A stretch of 34,962 nucleotides of DNA from an uncultured Lewinella sp. (GTDB lineage: Bacteria > Bacteroidota > Bacteroidia > Chitinophagales > Saprospiraceae). The DNA is taken from assembly GCA_913057725.1 (NCBI GenBank), contig CAJXOS010000062.1, forward strand, positions 1-34,962, written 5' to 3'. A program made the position numbers and the translations under genes. This document shows, piece after piece, positions 24,067 to 32,025 of the stretch (position 1 is its first letter; each line of letters opens with the position of its first letter). The notes under the pieces were generated by a model. The model did not search any database and was not told the DNA's origin. It was given only the letters and a program-made list of their open reading frames with translations.

Positions 24067-25074
24067 ATGAGTCGCATTGTAACGCTCGACGAATTCATCA
24101 TCAAACGCCAGAAGGACTTCCCTTATGCCTCTGGCGAATTAACCGGACTATTACGAGATATCGGCGTAGCTGCCAAAATTGTCAACCGCGAGGTCAACAA
24201 GGCGGGCTTGATTGGTATTCTTGGTCGTGCCGATTCTGAAAATGCTACCGGTGACGAAGTTCAAAAACTCGACCTCTTCGCTAACGAAAAGCTAATCGAG
24301 TGTCTCCGTAATAGTGGCGAATGTGCCGGAATTGCCAGTGAAGAAGATGAGGACTTCATCCCCTTGAGCCCGATTGATGGAAAAGAGTCCAAGTATGTCG
24401 TCGTTTTCGATCCATTAGATGGCTCCTCCAACATTGATGTCAACGTTTCTGTAGGTACAATTTTCGGTATTTATCGCCGGGTTACGGAACTGGATAAACC
24501 TTGCGGCAAAGACGACTTCTTGCAAAAAGGTACAGAACTAGTCGCTGCCGGATATGTCCTGTATGGTACTTCTACTATCCTAGTTTACAGCACGGGAAGA
24601 GGGGTGAACGGCTTCACACTCGATCCAAGCATTGGGGAATTCTGTCTCAGTCATCGAGATATTAGCATCCCTAAGCGCGGGAATTACTACTCCGTGAATC
24701 AAGGTTACTACCTCAAGTTTGATGTGGAGATGCGCCGCTATATCGATCATTGCTCTGATTCTAACCTGCGCCTTCGCTACATTGGCAGTATGGTCAGTGA
24801 TATTCACCGTATCCTGTTCCAGGGAGGAATTTTCCTTTACCCCAATACCCGCAAGTATCCCTTCGGGAAACTGCGCCTGGTGTACGAGTGTAACCCATTG
24901 TCCTTTATCGTAGAACAAGCAGGTGGTAAGGCTATAACCTGCGAATTGGAACGTATCCTTGACTTGGAGGTAAATCATCTACACCAACGGCAATCCATTG
25001 CTATTGGCTCACCTGATATGGTAGATGAAATGAAGGAATTTGTGGAACGATACAGCGCGGTAGGAAATCGCTAA
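24067..25074 (+). CDS. fbp: class 1 fructose-1,6-bisphosphatase
   Basis: A cytoplasmic enzyme of gluconeogenesis that removes the 1-phosphate of fructose-1,6-bisphosphate. The 335-residue length is normal for class 1. The metal- and phosphate-binding motif FDPLDGSSNID is at residues 114-124, and the ASEEDED stretch (from 90) is the metal-binding loop. YIGSMVSDIHRIL and GGIFLYPNTR are the sugar-phosphate site, and LRLVYECNPLSFIVEQAGG is the C-terminal signature. Nothing is missing. It stands alone, with its own promoter-like site, and ends before the stem-loop at 25111-25148. Confidence 0.97.
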   Translation: MSRIVTLDEFIIKRQKDFPYASGELTGLLRDIGVAAKIVNREVNKAGLIGILGRADSENATGDEVQKLDLFANEKLIECLRNSGECAGIASEEDEDFIPLSPIDGKESKYVVVFDPLDGSSNIDVNVSVGTIFGIYRRVTELDKPCGKDDFLQKGTELVAAGYVLYGTSTILVYSTGRGVNGFTLDPSIGEFCLSHRDISIPKRGNYYSVNQGYYLKFDVEMRRYIDHCSDSNLRLRYIGSMVSDIHRILFQGGIFLYPNTRKYPFGKLRLVYECNPLSFIVEQAGGKAITCELERILDLEVNHLHQRQSIAIGSPDMVDEMKEFVERYSAVGNR

Positions 25075-25110
25075 TCTCAAACTGCAAGGAATAGGTTAGT
25101 TACCACAACT

Positions 25111-25148
25111 GAAACGGTCTTAGTTCTCCATCCAACTAAGGCCGTTTC
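25111..25148. terminator. stem-loop terminator shared by fbp and the convergent gene
   Basis: GAAACGG-T-CTTAGTT (25111-25125) pairs with AACTAAG-G-CCGTTTC (25134-25148), 14 bp with a central G-T wobble on one strand and an eight-base loop. The stop codon and last codons of the leftward gene (stop at 25120-25122) lie within the stem. Confidence 0.65.
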
Positions 25149-25428
25149 GCATGAGTAGGCCTAAGATGCCGGCGAGCAATGGAGCCGTAAAACAAATAAC
25201 CATAAAGCGATAGTATACTTTAGGTACTCGGGAGCTCTCTACCAGCTCAACGAGCTTTGATATGACGTAAACGGATAACGCAATCCCACCCAAAATCAGG
25301 CTCAGCAAAACGGCTAAATAATCATTGAAGAGCCAGATCAGCAGATAGATAACGAACTGAACTAGAAAGGACTCGATCGTAACCAGGCGGTCAAGTATCG
25401 GATGTTGACGTTGAAAATGTTCGCTCAC
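25120..25428 (-). CDS. small membrane protein, 102 aa
   Basis: The protein has a short polar N-terminus, two long hydrophobic stretches (about residues 18-58, enough for two membrane helices) and a third near 76-94. The family is not recognised. The start is a GTG at 25426-25428, with no ATG near. A TACCTTTA element on the minus strand near 25474-25481, one base from TAnnTTTG, may be its promoter. The end of the gene is folded into the terminator stem shared with fbp. Real-gene support comes from the membrane pattern, the lack of a competing frame and the fit with neighbours. Confidence 0.6.
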   Translation of the reverse strand: MSEHFQRQHPILDRLVTIESFLVQFVIYLLIWLFNDYLAVLLSLILGGIALSVYVISKLVELVESSRVPKVYYRFMVICFTAPLLAGILGLLMRNGLSWMEN

Positions 25429-25787
25429 AAGATTCGCTTTTGATTCTGTTTCTATGCTCCAGATAAAGGTACGGGAAGACAGCGAATTGGGCTCAGAATA
25501 GCGTCTAGAGTTAGACGAATTGGTTGGGTTTTGCCGATTAATGCTTCAATAACCAGGAAAAAATCAAGGGCGCTGTCATGGGGGTAATACCCTTCGTAAA
25601 TCATCTGAAATACAGTTGAACCTCAAAAAACGACCATTCACCTGATTTTTTTCCAACATTTGCCCGTTACGAGGCAACCTATTGGCAGGCTCAGTCGTTC
25701 TTGTAGCGCAACCAGCGAAATTTCGCAGTTGTTATAAGGTAATACCCGAAGCAACTACGGGCTAATGAAAACAATCACACTTTAAAA
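25429..25787. other. 359-bp intergenic region
   Basis: No gene is seen. A weak minus-strand -7 element lies near 25474-25481. The 10-base word GGTAATACCC occurs twice in the same direction (25583-25592 and 25738-25747), each time with a near-palindromic core GGTA-A-TACC. The second copy lies 41 bases before the ATG at 25788 and could be an operator. Two copies are too few to be sure. Confidence 0.4.
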
Positions 25788-26048
25788 ATGACCATGAGAA
25801 GCCAAGTGACGACTATGACCAACCCGATCGAGCATCAGATCGTGAACACTATCAGCTGGACACTAAACGTTGCCCCACAACGCTTGCTGCCTTACACCCA
25901 CTTCGCCGATGACCTCCACCTGGATGATCTTGACCTACTTCTGCTAATTGCAAGTTTGGAAAATCAACTAGGCGTATACCTTACTCGCGAACAGGTTGCA
26001 GGTATTCAGACCATCGGTGATGTTACCCACTATTTTTCGGCTAATTAG
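25788..26048 (+). CDS. acyl-carrier-protein-like protein without the carrier serine
   Basis: The 86-residue protein fits the length and helix pattern of acyl carrier proteins: IEHQIVNTISWTLNVAP (helix 1), a loop, FADDLHLDDLDLLLLIASLE (helix 2) and IQTIGDVTHYF (helix 3). The phosphopantetheine serine, normally in D-S-L at the start of helix 2, is replaced by aspartate 47 (D-D-L). The protein therefore cannot carry an acyl chain in the usual way. It may be a structural or regulatory ACP-like protein. Other ATGs at codons 3 and 10 could be the true start. The stop overlaps that of the convergent GWxTD gene (TTAG, 26045-26048). No biosynthetic genes lie near. Confidence 0.75.
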   Translation: MTMRSQVTTMTNPIEHQIVNTISWTLNVAPQRLLPYTHFADDLHLDDLDLLLLIASLENQLGVYLTREQVAGIQTIGDVTHYFSAN

Positions 26049-27493
26049 TAGTCGGACAACAACCTTCTGGCGCGACGGCCAATGTTGTCGCGCACCTGCT
26101 CCCCTCCAATAAAGTCATTTGGATGCTCTGTCGGTGAATCTCGATATAGCTCCAATTCCCATTGTGGATTCTGCCGTTCGCCAATTACATCGGAATGCAA
26201 TAATATGAAGTCATCTGCAGCCAGCGATGGGTTGTAGAAAATGAAGCGCACATTGTTTTGATTGGTGCGTGGCATTTCGTTGTAGGACCATATCTCATAT
26301 GGCGGAGCGGAAGGCTCATTTTCATTGCGGCTAATATCACTCGGTTGGCCGTACTTCATGTACACATAGCCGCGGTCAGTCTCGAAGCCATGACGGAACC
26401 CAGAGTCGAACATAAGATCTACCGCTTTAGCTACCTCCATGTACTCGTCATAAGTCTGTTTAGGATTGCTACGATTTTCTTTTAGCCAAAAGCCGTACAG
26501 ATACATTCGTTGCGCACGAACACTATCGTTTCGTAGTAGAATATCTACAAGTTCCACATCCCTTGCTGGCAATAGCGGTCCAATAGCGCGCAAGCTGTAT
26601 TCAACTTCGTCTTCACTTAGGTCATTTACAAACTCCTCTTCAATTCTCACCCGGGCCATCGCTTCTTCAAACTTCACCACGTCGATTAGTGGATTACTCC
26701 GCTGGAAGCCAATAGACCGGCTGCTAAGCAACGTTCGCTCACGATCTCGGACATCTACTACAAGTTGGTAGTTTCCTGAAGGCAATTCACTGATATCCAT
26801 GCGTATCACCAGAGGATTGATGGCAGCAGGGTCTTGTCTTTTATGTCCAAGCAGCATCGTGCTGCCGGTGCCATTCTCAATTTTATCAACGCGATAGCTC
26901 AACACAAAGGGTACGCCTATAGCCCGATCGCTATTATAGATTTCATGATAGAACGTAAGAACGTTCATGCCGCGACCATAGAAATTGAAGGGTAAGGGCT
27001 CCATCAAAAGGCCATTCTTAACCATAGGTCCTTCTGTGGTTGCGGTCTCTACTGTTGCCAACAATTGAATATCTGACTGGGCAATCTCAGACTCCGGAAA
27101 AGATAGATCAATGGTAGTGCGATAGCGACGGACCCGCTCAGGTGCATTAGCGTCGCTGATCTCCACCTTGAGCTCATATTCTCCTGCTGGTAGCGGATAC
27201 CGCTTTAGATCCACAAAATCGACAATACGTTTGCCGCTAGGGCTATTGAGGCGAAACTTGTCATAGCTAACCACTTGCTCGCCTTGTTCTAGGAGCACTA
27301 ATACATCTACCGCTCCCTGCACAATGGAGTCATTCAGCGCTACCGGTTCTACGGTCTGGCCGGAAACGTGTAGGTATAATTCGAGATAAGTTCCTTGTGG
27401 CCCAGAAAAGCGGGCGAAAGACAAGCTGGCATCTAGCGCAAAAGTTGTACTAAAAATACCAGTCAAAAACAGCAGAGTAATCCAAGTTCTCAT
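26045..27493 (-). CDS. GWxTD domain-containing exported protein
   Basis: A 482-residue protein with a signal peptide (1-19, ending in TFAL). The N-terminal two thirds are strand-rich, Ig-like stretches (GEYELKVEISD, GNYQLVVDVRD). The C-terminal part is a GWxTD domain: FWLKENRS, then TYDEYMEVAKAVDLMF, then GFETDRGYVYMKYGQPSD (369 onward) and PPYEIWSY. The name-giving tryptophan is phenylalanine here (G-F-E-T-D). The family is found in exported proteins of Bacteroidota and Acidobacteria and has no known biochemical function. The gene is likely monocistronic, preceded by a stem-loop at 27591-27621. Confidence 0.88.
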   Translation of the reverse strand: MRTWITLLFLTGIFSTTFALDASLSFARFSGPQGTYLELYLHVSGQTVEPVALNDSIVQGAVDVLVLLEQGEQVVSYDKFRLNSPSGKRIVDFVDLKRYPLPAGEYELKVEISDANAPERVRRYRTTIDLSFPESEIAQSDIQLLATVETATTEGPMVKNGLLMEPLPFNFYGRGMNVLTFYHEIYNSDRAIGVPFVLSYRVDKIENGTGSTMLLGHKRQDPAAINPLVIRMDISELPSGNYQLVVDVRDRERTLLSSRSIGFQRSNPLIDVVKFEEAMARVRIEEEFVNDLSEDEVEYSLRAIGPLLPARDVELVDILLRNDSVRAQRMYLYGFWLKENRSNPKQTYDEYMEVAKAVDLMFDSGFRHGFETDRGYVYMKYGQPSDISRNENEPSAPPYEIWSYNEMPRTNQNNVRFIFYNPSLAADDFILLHSDVIGERQNPQWELELYRDSPTEHPNDFIGGEQVRDNIGRRARRLLSDY

Positions 27494-27590
27494 AGCTCCA
27501 TCATTAGGTTTACGCTCCCCACAAGGGTGAGCGTATCTTCAACTAACGAAGATAGCGAATATCACTGCTCCAATCTGGATTTTTTAGCCT

Positions 27591-27621
27591 AAAGTCAGGC
27601 CCCTGATATTAGGGGCACTTT
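27591..27621 (-). terminator. stem-loop between the two leftward genes
   Basis: AAAGT (27591-27595) and ACTTT (27617-27621) flank the stem GCCCCT/AGGGGC (27599-27604 and 27611-27616) around GATATT. It lies 70 bases after the lipoprotein gene and 98 before the GWxTD gene. No T-run follows on the minus strand, so terminator strength is doubtful. Confidence 0.4.
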
Positions 27622-27690
27622 CTTACCAGTCGTCTTGTGTAAATAATCAACAAGTATCTGGCTCCTTAGCAGTATTTAGATATTACTGGT

Positions 27691-28077
27691 TTAGTTTGCA
27701 GACTGCTGCAAAACCATCCTGAAGTACTTCCCCCGTAAGGTTGTCGTCAGGGTCAGTTCATTTTCCAGAAGAGACTCGATGGTATAGTCAGTTTCAATTG
27801 TCCCTTCACGTTGTTCAATCTGGTCACCATCTAGCTCAAAGCTGTAAGTCTCGTCCGCGCCAGTCATATTAGTGGTAAGTTGGCCGCCCTCGGCAAAGAC
27901 GAAGTACATTCCTTCCATGGTATCAGTAACTTTACCGTCACGGGAGGCTTCACTAATCTCCCAGCGTCCTAGAAGGTCTGCTTCTTGTACGGCATTATCA
28001 TCGCCGCAAGCGGAAATTAGAACAGAAGAAAAGAAGAAAAGGCCCAAGAGTGGAAGTGGGGCAAACAAAGATTTCAT
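27691..28077 (-). CDS. lipocalin-like lipoprotein, 128 aa
   Basis: The N-terminal MKSLFAPLPLLGLFFFSSVL runs into the lipobox LISAC, followed by GDD. The aspartates after the cysteine would favour inner-membrane retention in E. coli; sorting in Bacteroidota differs. The mature part of about 100 residues is strand-rich: LLGRWEISEASRDG, MYFVFAEGGQLTTN, YSFELDGDQIE and ENELTLTTTLRGKYFRMVL. This matches the small lipocalin-like domain (LGRWxI...) common in Bacteroidota lipoproteins. ATG 28077 is chosen; the open extension to 28164 adds 29 residues before the signal peptide. Ligand and role are unknown. Confidence 0.82.
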   Translation of the reverse strand: MKSLFAPLPLLGLFFFSSVLISACGDDNAVQEADLLGRWEISEASRDGKVTDTMEGMYFVFAEGGQLTTNMTGADETYSFELDGDQIEQREGTIETDYTIESLLENELTLTTTLRGKYFRMVLQQSAN

Positions 28078-28159
28078 AGTAGCAGTTAATAGCAACTTAG
28101 CAAGGTTATTAAGTAAACGCTGCGCCGTTTTGGTGTAGTATGATCTATAATCAAGACTA

Positions 28160-28183
28160 AGCAAGAAGGATTAACCTTCTGCT
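28160..28183 (-). terminator. stem-loop after the coiled-coil lipoprotein gene
   Basis: AGCA(A)GAAGG pairs with CCTTCTGCT, 9 bp with a one-base bulge and loop ATTAA, 65 bases after the stop codon at 28248. The T-run on the minus strand is broken (TTGCTTAGTCTTG), so it is weak. Confidence 0.4.
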
Positions 28184-28247
28184 TCGCTCAAAATGGTGCC
28201 AGGTCAAAAGTAAATGGAAGTTAGGAAAATGACCTAATAGTCAAGCC

Positions 28248-28841
28248 CTAAAAATAGATATCGACGTAGTCGGTCAACATTCCACCTTCACAATTGGTCT
28301 TCTCCTGCATACGCCAGTATTGGCGCTGACCAGAAGCTCTAAAGTGCAATGGCCCCTCTTTAACACATACCTCTCCGCCATTATTGTGCGATACCTGATA
28401 AGCAACTGTACCTTCAAATACGAAGGTACGCTCATCCTTAGGCGTTAATATCCCGTCGATTGTCAAGTAGTCATCGTTATCCACACTTCTCTGTTCACCA
28501 ACAATGCGGTAACGGCTATCTCCTTCATAACTTACTTCTGCTGTACCGGGGTCATCCCAGCCAATCCATTGCAAGGTAAGTCTGTGTGCTCCGAGGCGGA
28601 TGGGATGCTCAATGGACTCTTCTTCACCTGTTTCGTCCTCTTCAGCAGGCACCTCTTCAACCTTCCATTCGGCGATTGCTGCTTCTCGTTCTTCCAAGGC
28701 TGCTTCCCTTTCATCAAGGGCGGCCTCTCTTTCAGCTAGAGCTTCTTCTTTTTCAGTCATTGCACTACAACCTTCACAAGGTCCGCAAGACCATTGAATG
28801 AATGCAATTGCCAATAAGGAAAGAAAAATACGCTGAGACAT
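28248..28841 (-). CDS. lipoprotein with heptad-repeat coiled coil, 197 aa
   Basis: A signal peptide with lipobox IQWSC (cysteine 19) opens the protein; CGPCEGC adds two further cysteines right after the lipid site. Residues about 30-58 repeat a seven-residue unit, (A/D/E)EREAAL, four times, a strong coiled coil. An acidic linker (EEVPAEEDETGEEES) leads to a C-terminal strand-rich domain (RLTLQWIGWDDPGTAEVSY, RTFVFEGTVAYQVS) that ends DYVDIYF and contains a cysteine pair. The likely role is an envelope lipoprotein that oligomerises through the coiled coil. ATG 28841 is chosen as the start of the signal peptide. A TATCTTTA element at 28868-28875 may be its -7 box. Confidence 0.82.
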   Translation of the reverse strand: MSQRIFLSLLAIAFIQWSCGPCEGCSAMTEKEEALAEREAALDEREAALEEREAAIAEWKVEEVPAEEDETGEEESIEHPIRLGAHRLTLQWIGWDDPGTAEVSYEGDSRYRIVGEQRSVDNDDYLTIDGILTPKDERTFVFEGTVAYQVSHNNGGEVCVKEGPLHFRASGQRQYWRMQEKTNCEGGMLTDYVDIYF

Positions 28842-29025
28842 AATAGGAGGATGTTTTGATTCGAGCATAAAGATAATTAACGCCTTGATATGTGAGGATC
28901 ATGGCGTTTCGCCTCGCAGTGGCATCGGTCAAAGACGGTTTTAGTATAGGAACGACCTACTTCCCAGGCCTCCTTAGCCGGAAAAGAAGTCCAAAATATC
29001 TATCAACAATGTAAACTAGAAAAAT

Positions 29026-30021
29026 CTAGAATTCGGCAATTGACAATTGTAGCTGTGGTTTGGGTTCTGGTGCTTTACCCAAACGCAGGTAGTCCCAAGT
29101 GGCCAGCGCAATCATAGCTGCATTGTCCGTAGACCAGCGTAGTGGCGGCAAACACAGTTCCACTCCCATTTCTTCACAGAGCGCGCCCGCCTGCTCGCGC
29201 AACTGCGGACTAGCTGCTACACCTCCTACTACGACCAGAGATTTAACCGGATAGGCTTTTAATGCCTTGCGGCATTTCGTCAGCAGGATCTCCATGGCTG
29301 CTTCTACAAAAGAGGCTGCTACGTCTTCAACTACTGGCTCGCCCTCCAAGGCATCGAGGTAACGAGCTACCGCCGACTTTAAACCAGAGAAAGAGAACTC
29401 CAAGCCTTTGTGCAACATAGGCCGTGGGAAAGGGATATTAGCATTGCCTTTCTTAGCAGCACGGTCCACAACCGGTCCGCCAGGGTATCCCAAGTCTAGC
29501 ATTCTTCCCACCTTATCGTAGGCTTCCCCTACCGAATCATCACGGGTAGAGCCAAGCAGTTCGATTTCGGTATTGCTTTGCATGTGCGCCAAGAAGGTGT
29601 GCCCTCCAGAGACCAACAGAATGATGGCTGGATAACTTACTCGTTCTTCTTCAAGATCGGCGGAGCGTAGGTGCCCACGCAGGTGATTGACGCCAATAAC
29701 TGGAATGTCCCAACCCATACCAAGGCCAGACGCGGAAGTCAATCCCACTAAAAGCGAACCAATTAAGCCCGGACCACGTGTAACACCGATTGCTTCAATC
29801 TGCTTCTCCGTAATACTCGCATCGCGTAGTGCCTTTTCAATTGCGGGTAAGATTGACTGCACGTGAGCACGGCCAGCTAGTTCCGGAAAAACGCCTCCAA
29901 ACTCACTGTGTATTGCGGCTTGAGAAGCAATTACCGATGATAATACTTCACCTTTTTCCGACACTACTGCTACTGCGGTGTCGTCACAAGAAGATTCTAT
30001 ACCTAGTACGTACTTTTCCAT
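29026..30021 (-). CDS. tsaD: tRNA N6-adenosine threonylcarbamoyltransferase
   Basis: This enzyme transfers the threonylcarbamoyl group from threonylcarbamoyl-AMP to N6 of adenosine 37 in ANN-decoding tRNAs, as part of the TsaBDE complex. The 331-residue protein has the family start GIESSCDDTAVAVV, the metal-binding pair H113 and H117 (NHLRGH), LLVSGGHT, the EFSFSGLKSA stretch and the metal-binding aspartate D299 (STDNAAMIA). All are intact. It is the last gene of the t6A operon; its ATG lies four bases after the tsaC stop, which points to coupled translation. Confidence 0.97.
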   Translation of the reverse strand: MEKYVLGIESSCDDTAVAVVSEKGEVLSSVIASQAAIHSEFGGVFPELAGRAHVQSILPAIEKALRDASITEKQIEAIGVTRGPGLIGSLLVGLTSASGLGMGWDIPVIGVNHLRGHLRSADLEEERVSYPAIILLVSGGHTFLAHMQSNTEIELLGSTRDDSVGEAYDKVGRMLDLGYPGGPVVDRAAKKGNANIPFPRPMLHKGLEFSFSGLKSAVARYLDALEGEPVVEDVAASFVEAAMEILLTKCRKALKAYPVKSLVVVGGVAASPQLREQAGALCEEMGVELCLPPLRWSTDNAAMIALATWDYLRLGKAPEPKPQLQLSIAEF

Positions 30022-30025
30022 TTTC

Positions 30026-30634
30026 TTACTCCTTAATCAAACGCTCAATTTCTGCTGTTGGGATAACGCCTTCCCGCTCTACCACAGGTGGGTCCAGGCG
30101 GCAATTCACAATGGTAGAAGGGATCGTTTTTATCTCTCCGCCATCAATAGCTAGATCTGGAACACCATGCAGTTGTTCCAAGATTTCACCCACATTCTTC
30201 GGTGTATTCTGACCACTAGCGTTGGCACTGGTTACTAATAGTGGACCAGCACTGCGCAAAACCGCAAGCAAACGCTCATCATTCGGAATACGGATGGCAA
30301 CTTCCTCGCGCCCTGCCAACCAAGGCACAGTAGGCTGGTCAACAAAACCAATAGCTACCGTCAGTGCACCAGGAACATGCTCTGATTCTAATAGGCGCCG
30401 AGCTCGGTCGTTAATCGCTACCCCAAGGGCCTCCATTCCTGCAATATCCGCCACCATGATTGGCAAATTCATATGCCGAGGGCGCTGTTTTAACGCGTAC
30501 AATCGTTCAACAGAATCCGGAAAATCGGGGCTGACTGCCAATCCATAAACAGTATCCGTAGGAATTACCACTACCCCACCCTGCTGGAGGCTTTCTACCA
30601 CTTCAGTAACCTGTTGTTCTGTTGTTGCTGTCAT
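30026..30634 (-). CDS. tsaC: L-threonylcarbamoyladenylate synthase
   Basis: Makes threonylcarbamoyl-AMP from threonine, bicarbonate and ATP, the first step of t6A formation. The 202-residue protein is a single YrdC domain without the extra Sua5 domain, so it is the short TsaC type. Signature stretches are PTDTVYGL, LKQRPRHMNLPIMV, PGALTVAI, VAIRIPND and TSANASG. The gene lies 55 bases after tsaB and four bases before tsaD in the same direction. Confidence 0.95.
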   Translation of the reverse strand: MTATTEQQVTEVVESLQQGGVVVIPTDTVYGLAVSPDFPDSVERLYALKQRPRHMNLPIMVADIAGMEALGVAINDRARRLLESEHVPGALTVAIGFVDQPTVPWLAGREEVAIRIPNDERLLAVLRSAGPLLVTSANASGQNTPKNVGEILEQLHGVPDLAIDGGEIKTIPSTIVNCRLDPPVVEREGVIPTAEIERLIKE

Positions 30635-30689
30635 GATGTTCTATTCTAAAGCAATTGAGTATTGTTCAAAAATTCAATTCGAACATTAC

Positions 30690-31364
30690 TTAGATGGAAA
30701 CCTTCTTGAATAATTCCGATTGCTCCGTCAAAGGAAGCACGTATTGCGGGAATACTTTTTGGCGATCATCAAACTGATCCAAAAACAACAGCAAGTCCGG
30801 TGCTAGCCCGAACTTCTGCCCGGAGTCATGAACCGTTCGCTGTGGGTATTTTTCGACGATTTGCTCCCGATGCGCACCGGCAACTGCAAACTCAGTGGTG
30901 GTATCCACAAGGGTTCCCACCACCTCATTGAATTGTCCGTAAATGCTGTGTTCTAACTGGCCATTGACATACCAACCTCCATATGCATTTCCGCGAATGG
31001 ATTTGATGGTAATCAAAACGGGGCACTGAAAGCGTGCTTCTGCGGCGGCTCCCATCAATTCGAACGCATTGACGCCCGCCACGGGAATCTTTCGGCTGTA
31101 AGCCAGGCTATTCGCAAAGCTTATTCCTGAACGTACCGAACTGGTACCTCCTGGCCCCTGGTTTACCATGATCCTGGTAATCTCAGTTGCCTTCCGCCCA
31201 GTTTCGCGCAAAGCGACTTCTACCAGCGCCGGTGCATCTTTGAGCTGACGCAACTCTTCGTGGTCCAGAGAATTAAATATGATTTCGCCCGCTTCAACGA
31301 GGATCACCCCGTACGGAAGGGCTGTTGATTCAATTCCTAATAGTAGTCCTTGTGGCGTATCCAT
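30690..31364 (-). CDS. tsaB: t6A biosynthesis protein TsaB
   Basis: TsaB is the non-catalytic ASKHA-fold partner that binds TsaD and is needed for t6A synthesis. The 224-residue protein begins LLLGIESTALPYGVIL, has the helix-loop NQGPGGTSSVRSGISFANSL (the family's G-P-G-S-F-T-G-x-R-x-G site in variant form) and VAGVNAFELM. The C-terminal half is weakly conserved, as usual. Its ATG is three bases after the tsaE stop. Confidence 0.92.
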   Translation of the reverse strand: MDTPQGLLLGIESTALPYGVILVEAGEIIFNSLDHEELRQLKDAPALVEVALRETGRKATEITRIMVNQGPGGTSSVRSGISFANSLAYSRKIPVAGVNAFELMGAAAEARFQCPVLITIKSIRGNAYGGWYVNGQLEHSIYGQFNEVVGTLVDTTTEFAVAGAHREQIVEKYPQRTVHDSGQKFGLAPDLLLFLDQFDDRQKVFPQYVLPLTEQSELFKKVSI

Positions 31365-31367
31365 GAT

Positions 31368-31826
31368 TTAAGCTTTCAATTCATCCAATACCGGCTGCCA
31401 GCGGCTACCTACAGCAGAGAAACTATACTGACGTTGTTCTTTTTCTTGACCGACGAAGTCGATGTCAATCACCAGGTACTCATCAAAGTCCTCAGCGATC
31501 TTGGCGCCCCATTCAATCAAGGTGATTACATCTGGAAAGTACTCTTCCAGGCCAAGGTCTCTAAATTCCTCATCGCTTTCTATGCGGTAGGCATCCATAT
31601 GCAGTACGCTACCCGAAGGAATATTATAGAAATTGGCAATGGTGTAGGTAGGACTAGAAATGTAATCCGTACTTCCTAACGATTCCGTTAGCGCCTTAAC
31701 GAAATGTGTTTTACCTGCCGCTAGGGCTCCATTAAGGATAATCACATCCCCGGCCTGCAGCATTTGCCCCAAACGGGCTGCTAGTTGTGAACTCTGTTCT
31801 GGGCTGTCAACCTGAACGCTTTGCAT
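31368..31826 (-). CDS. tsaE: t6A biosynthesis ATPase TsaE
   Basis: TsaE is the small ATPase that resets the TsaBD complex after each round. The 152-residue protein shows a Walker A loop GALAAGKTH (residues 33-41, lysine 39; the family norm is GDLGAGKT), SSPTYTIAN, LHMDAYRIES and ITLIEWGAKI, all hallmarks of the family. It heads the operon; a -7 element lies at 31877-31884. Confidence 0.95.
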   Translation of the reverse strand: MQSVQVDSPEQSSQLAARLGQMLQAGDVIILNGALAAGKTHFVKALTESLGSTDYISSPTYTIANFYNIPSGSVLHMDAYRIESDEEFRDLGLEEYFPDVITLIEWGAKIAEDFDEYLVIDIDFVGQEKEQRQYSFSAVGSRWQPVLDELKA

Positions 31827-31876
31827 AATTGGATCAAATTATTGACCAGTAAACACCGTGTATTCGAAAAAGTGCA

Positions 31877-31884
31877 CAAAGATA
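31877..31884 (-). promoter_or_regulatory. -7 element of the tsaE-tsaB-tsaC-tsaD operon
   Basis: TATCTTTG on the minus strand is an exact TAnnTTTG match, placing the transcript start about 45 bases before the tsaE ATG. No clear -33 box is seen. Confidence 0.45.
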
Positions 31885-32025
31885 GGTAGGAAATTTTGAT
31901 CCAGATTCATTCACTTCAAAAAGTAGCCTAAAAACCAAGCAGTTAGCTGGCTGTTGAGTTGATACCTGATAAACTTCATTATTTTCACGGCAAATCGTTC
32001 ACTGATTCAAGCCAAATATTACCGT

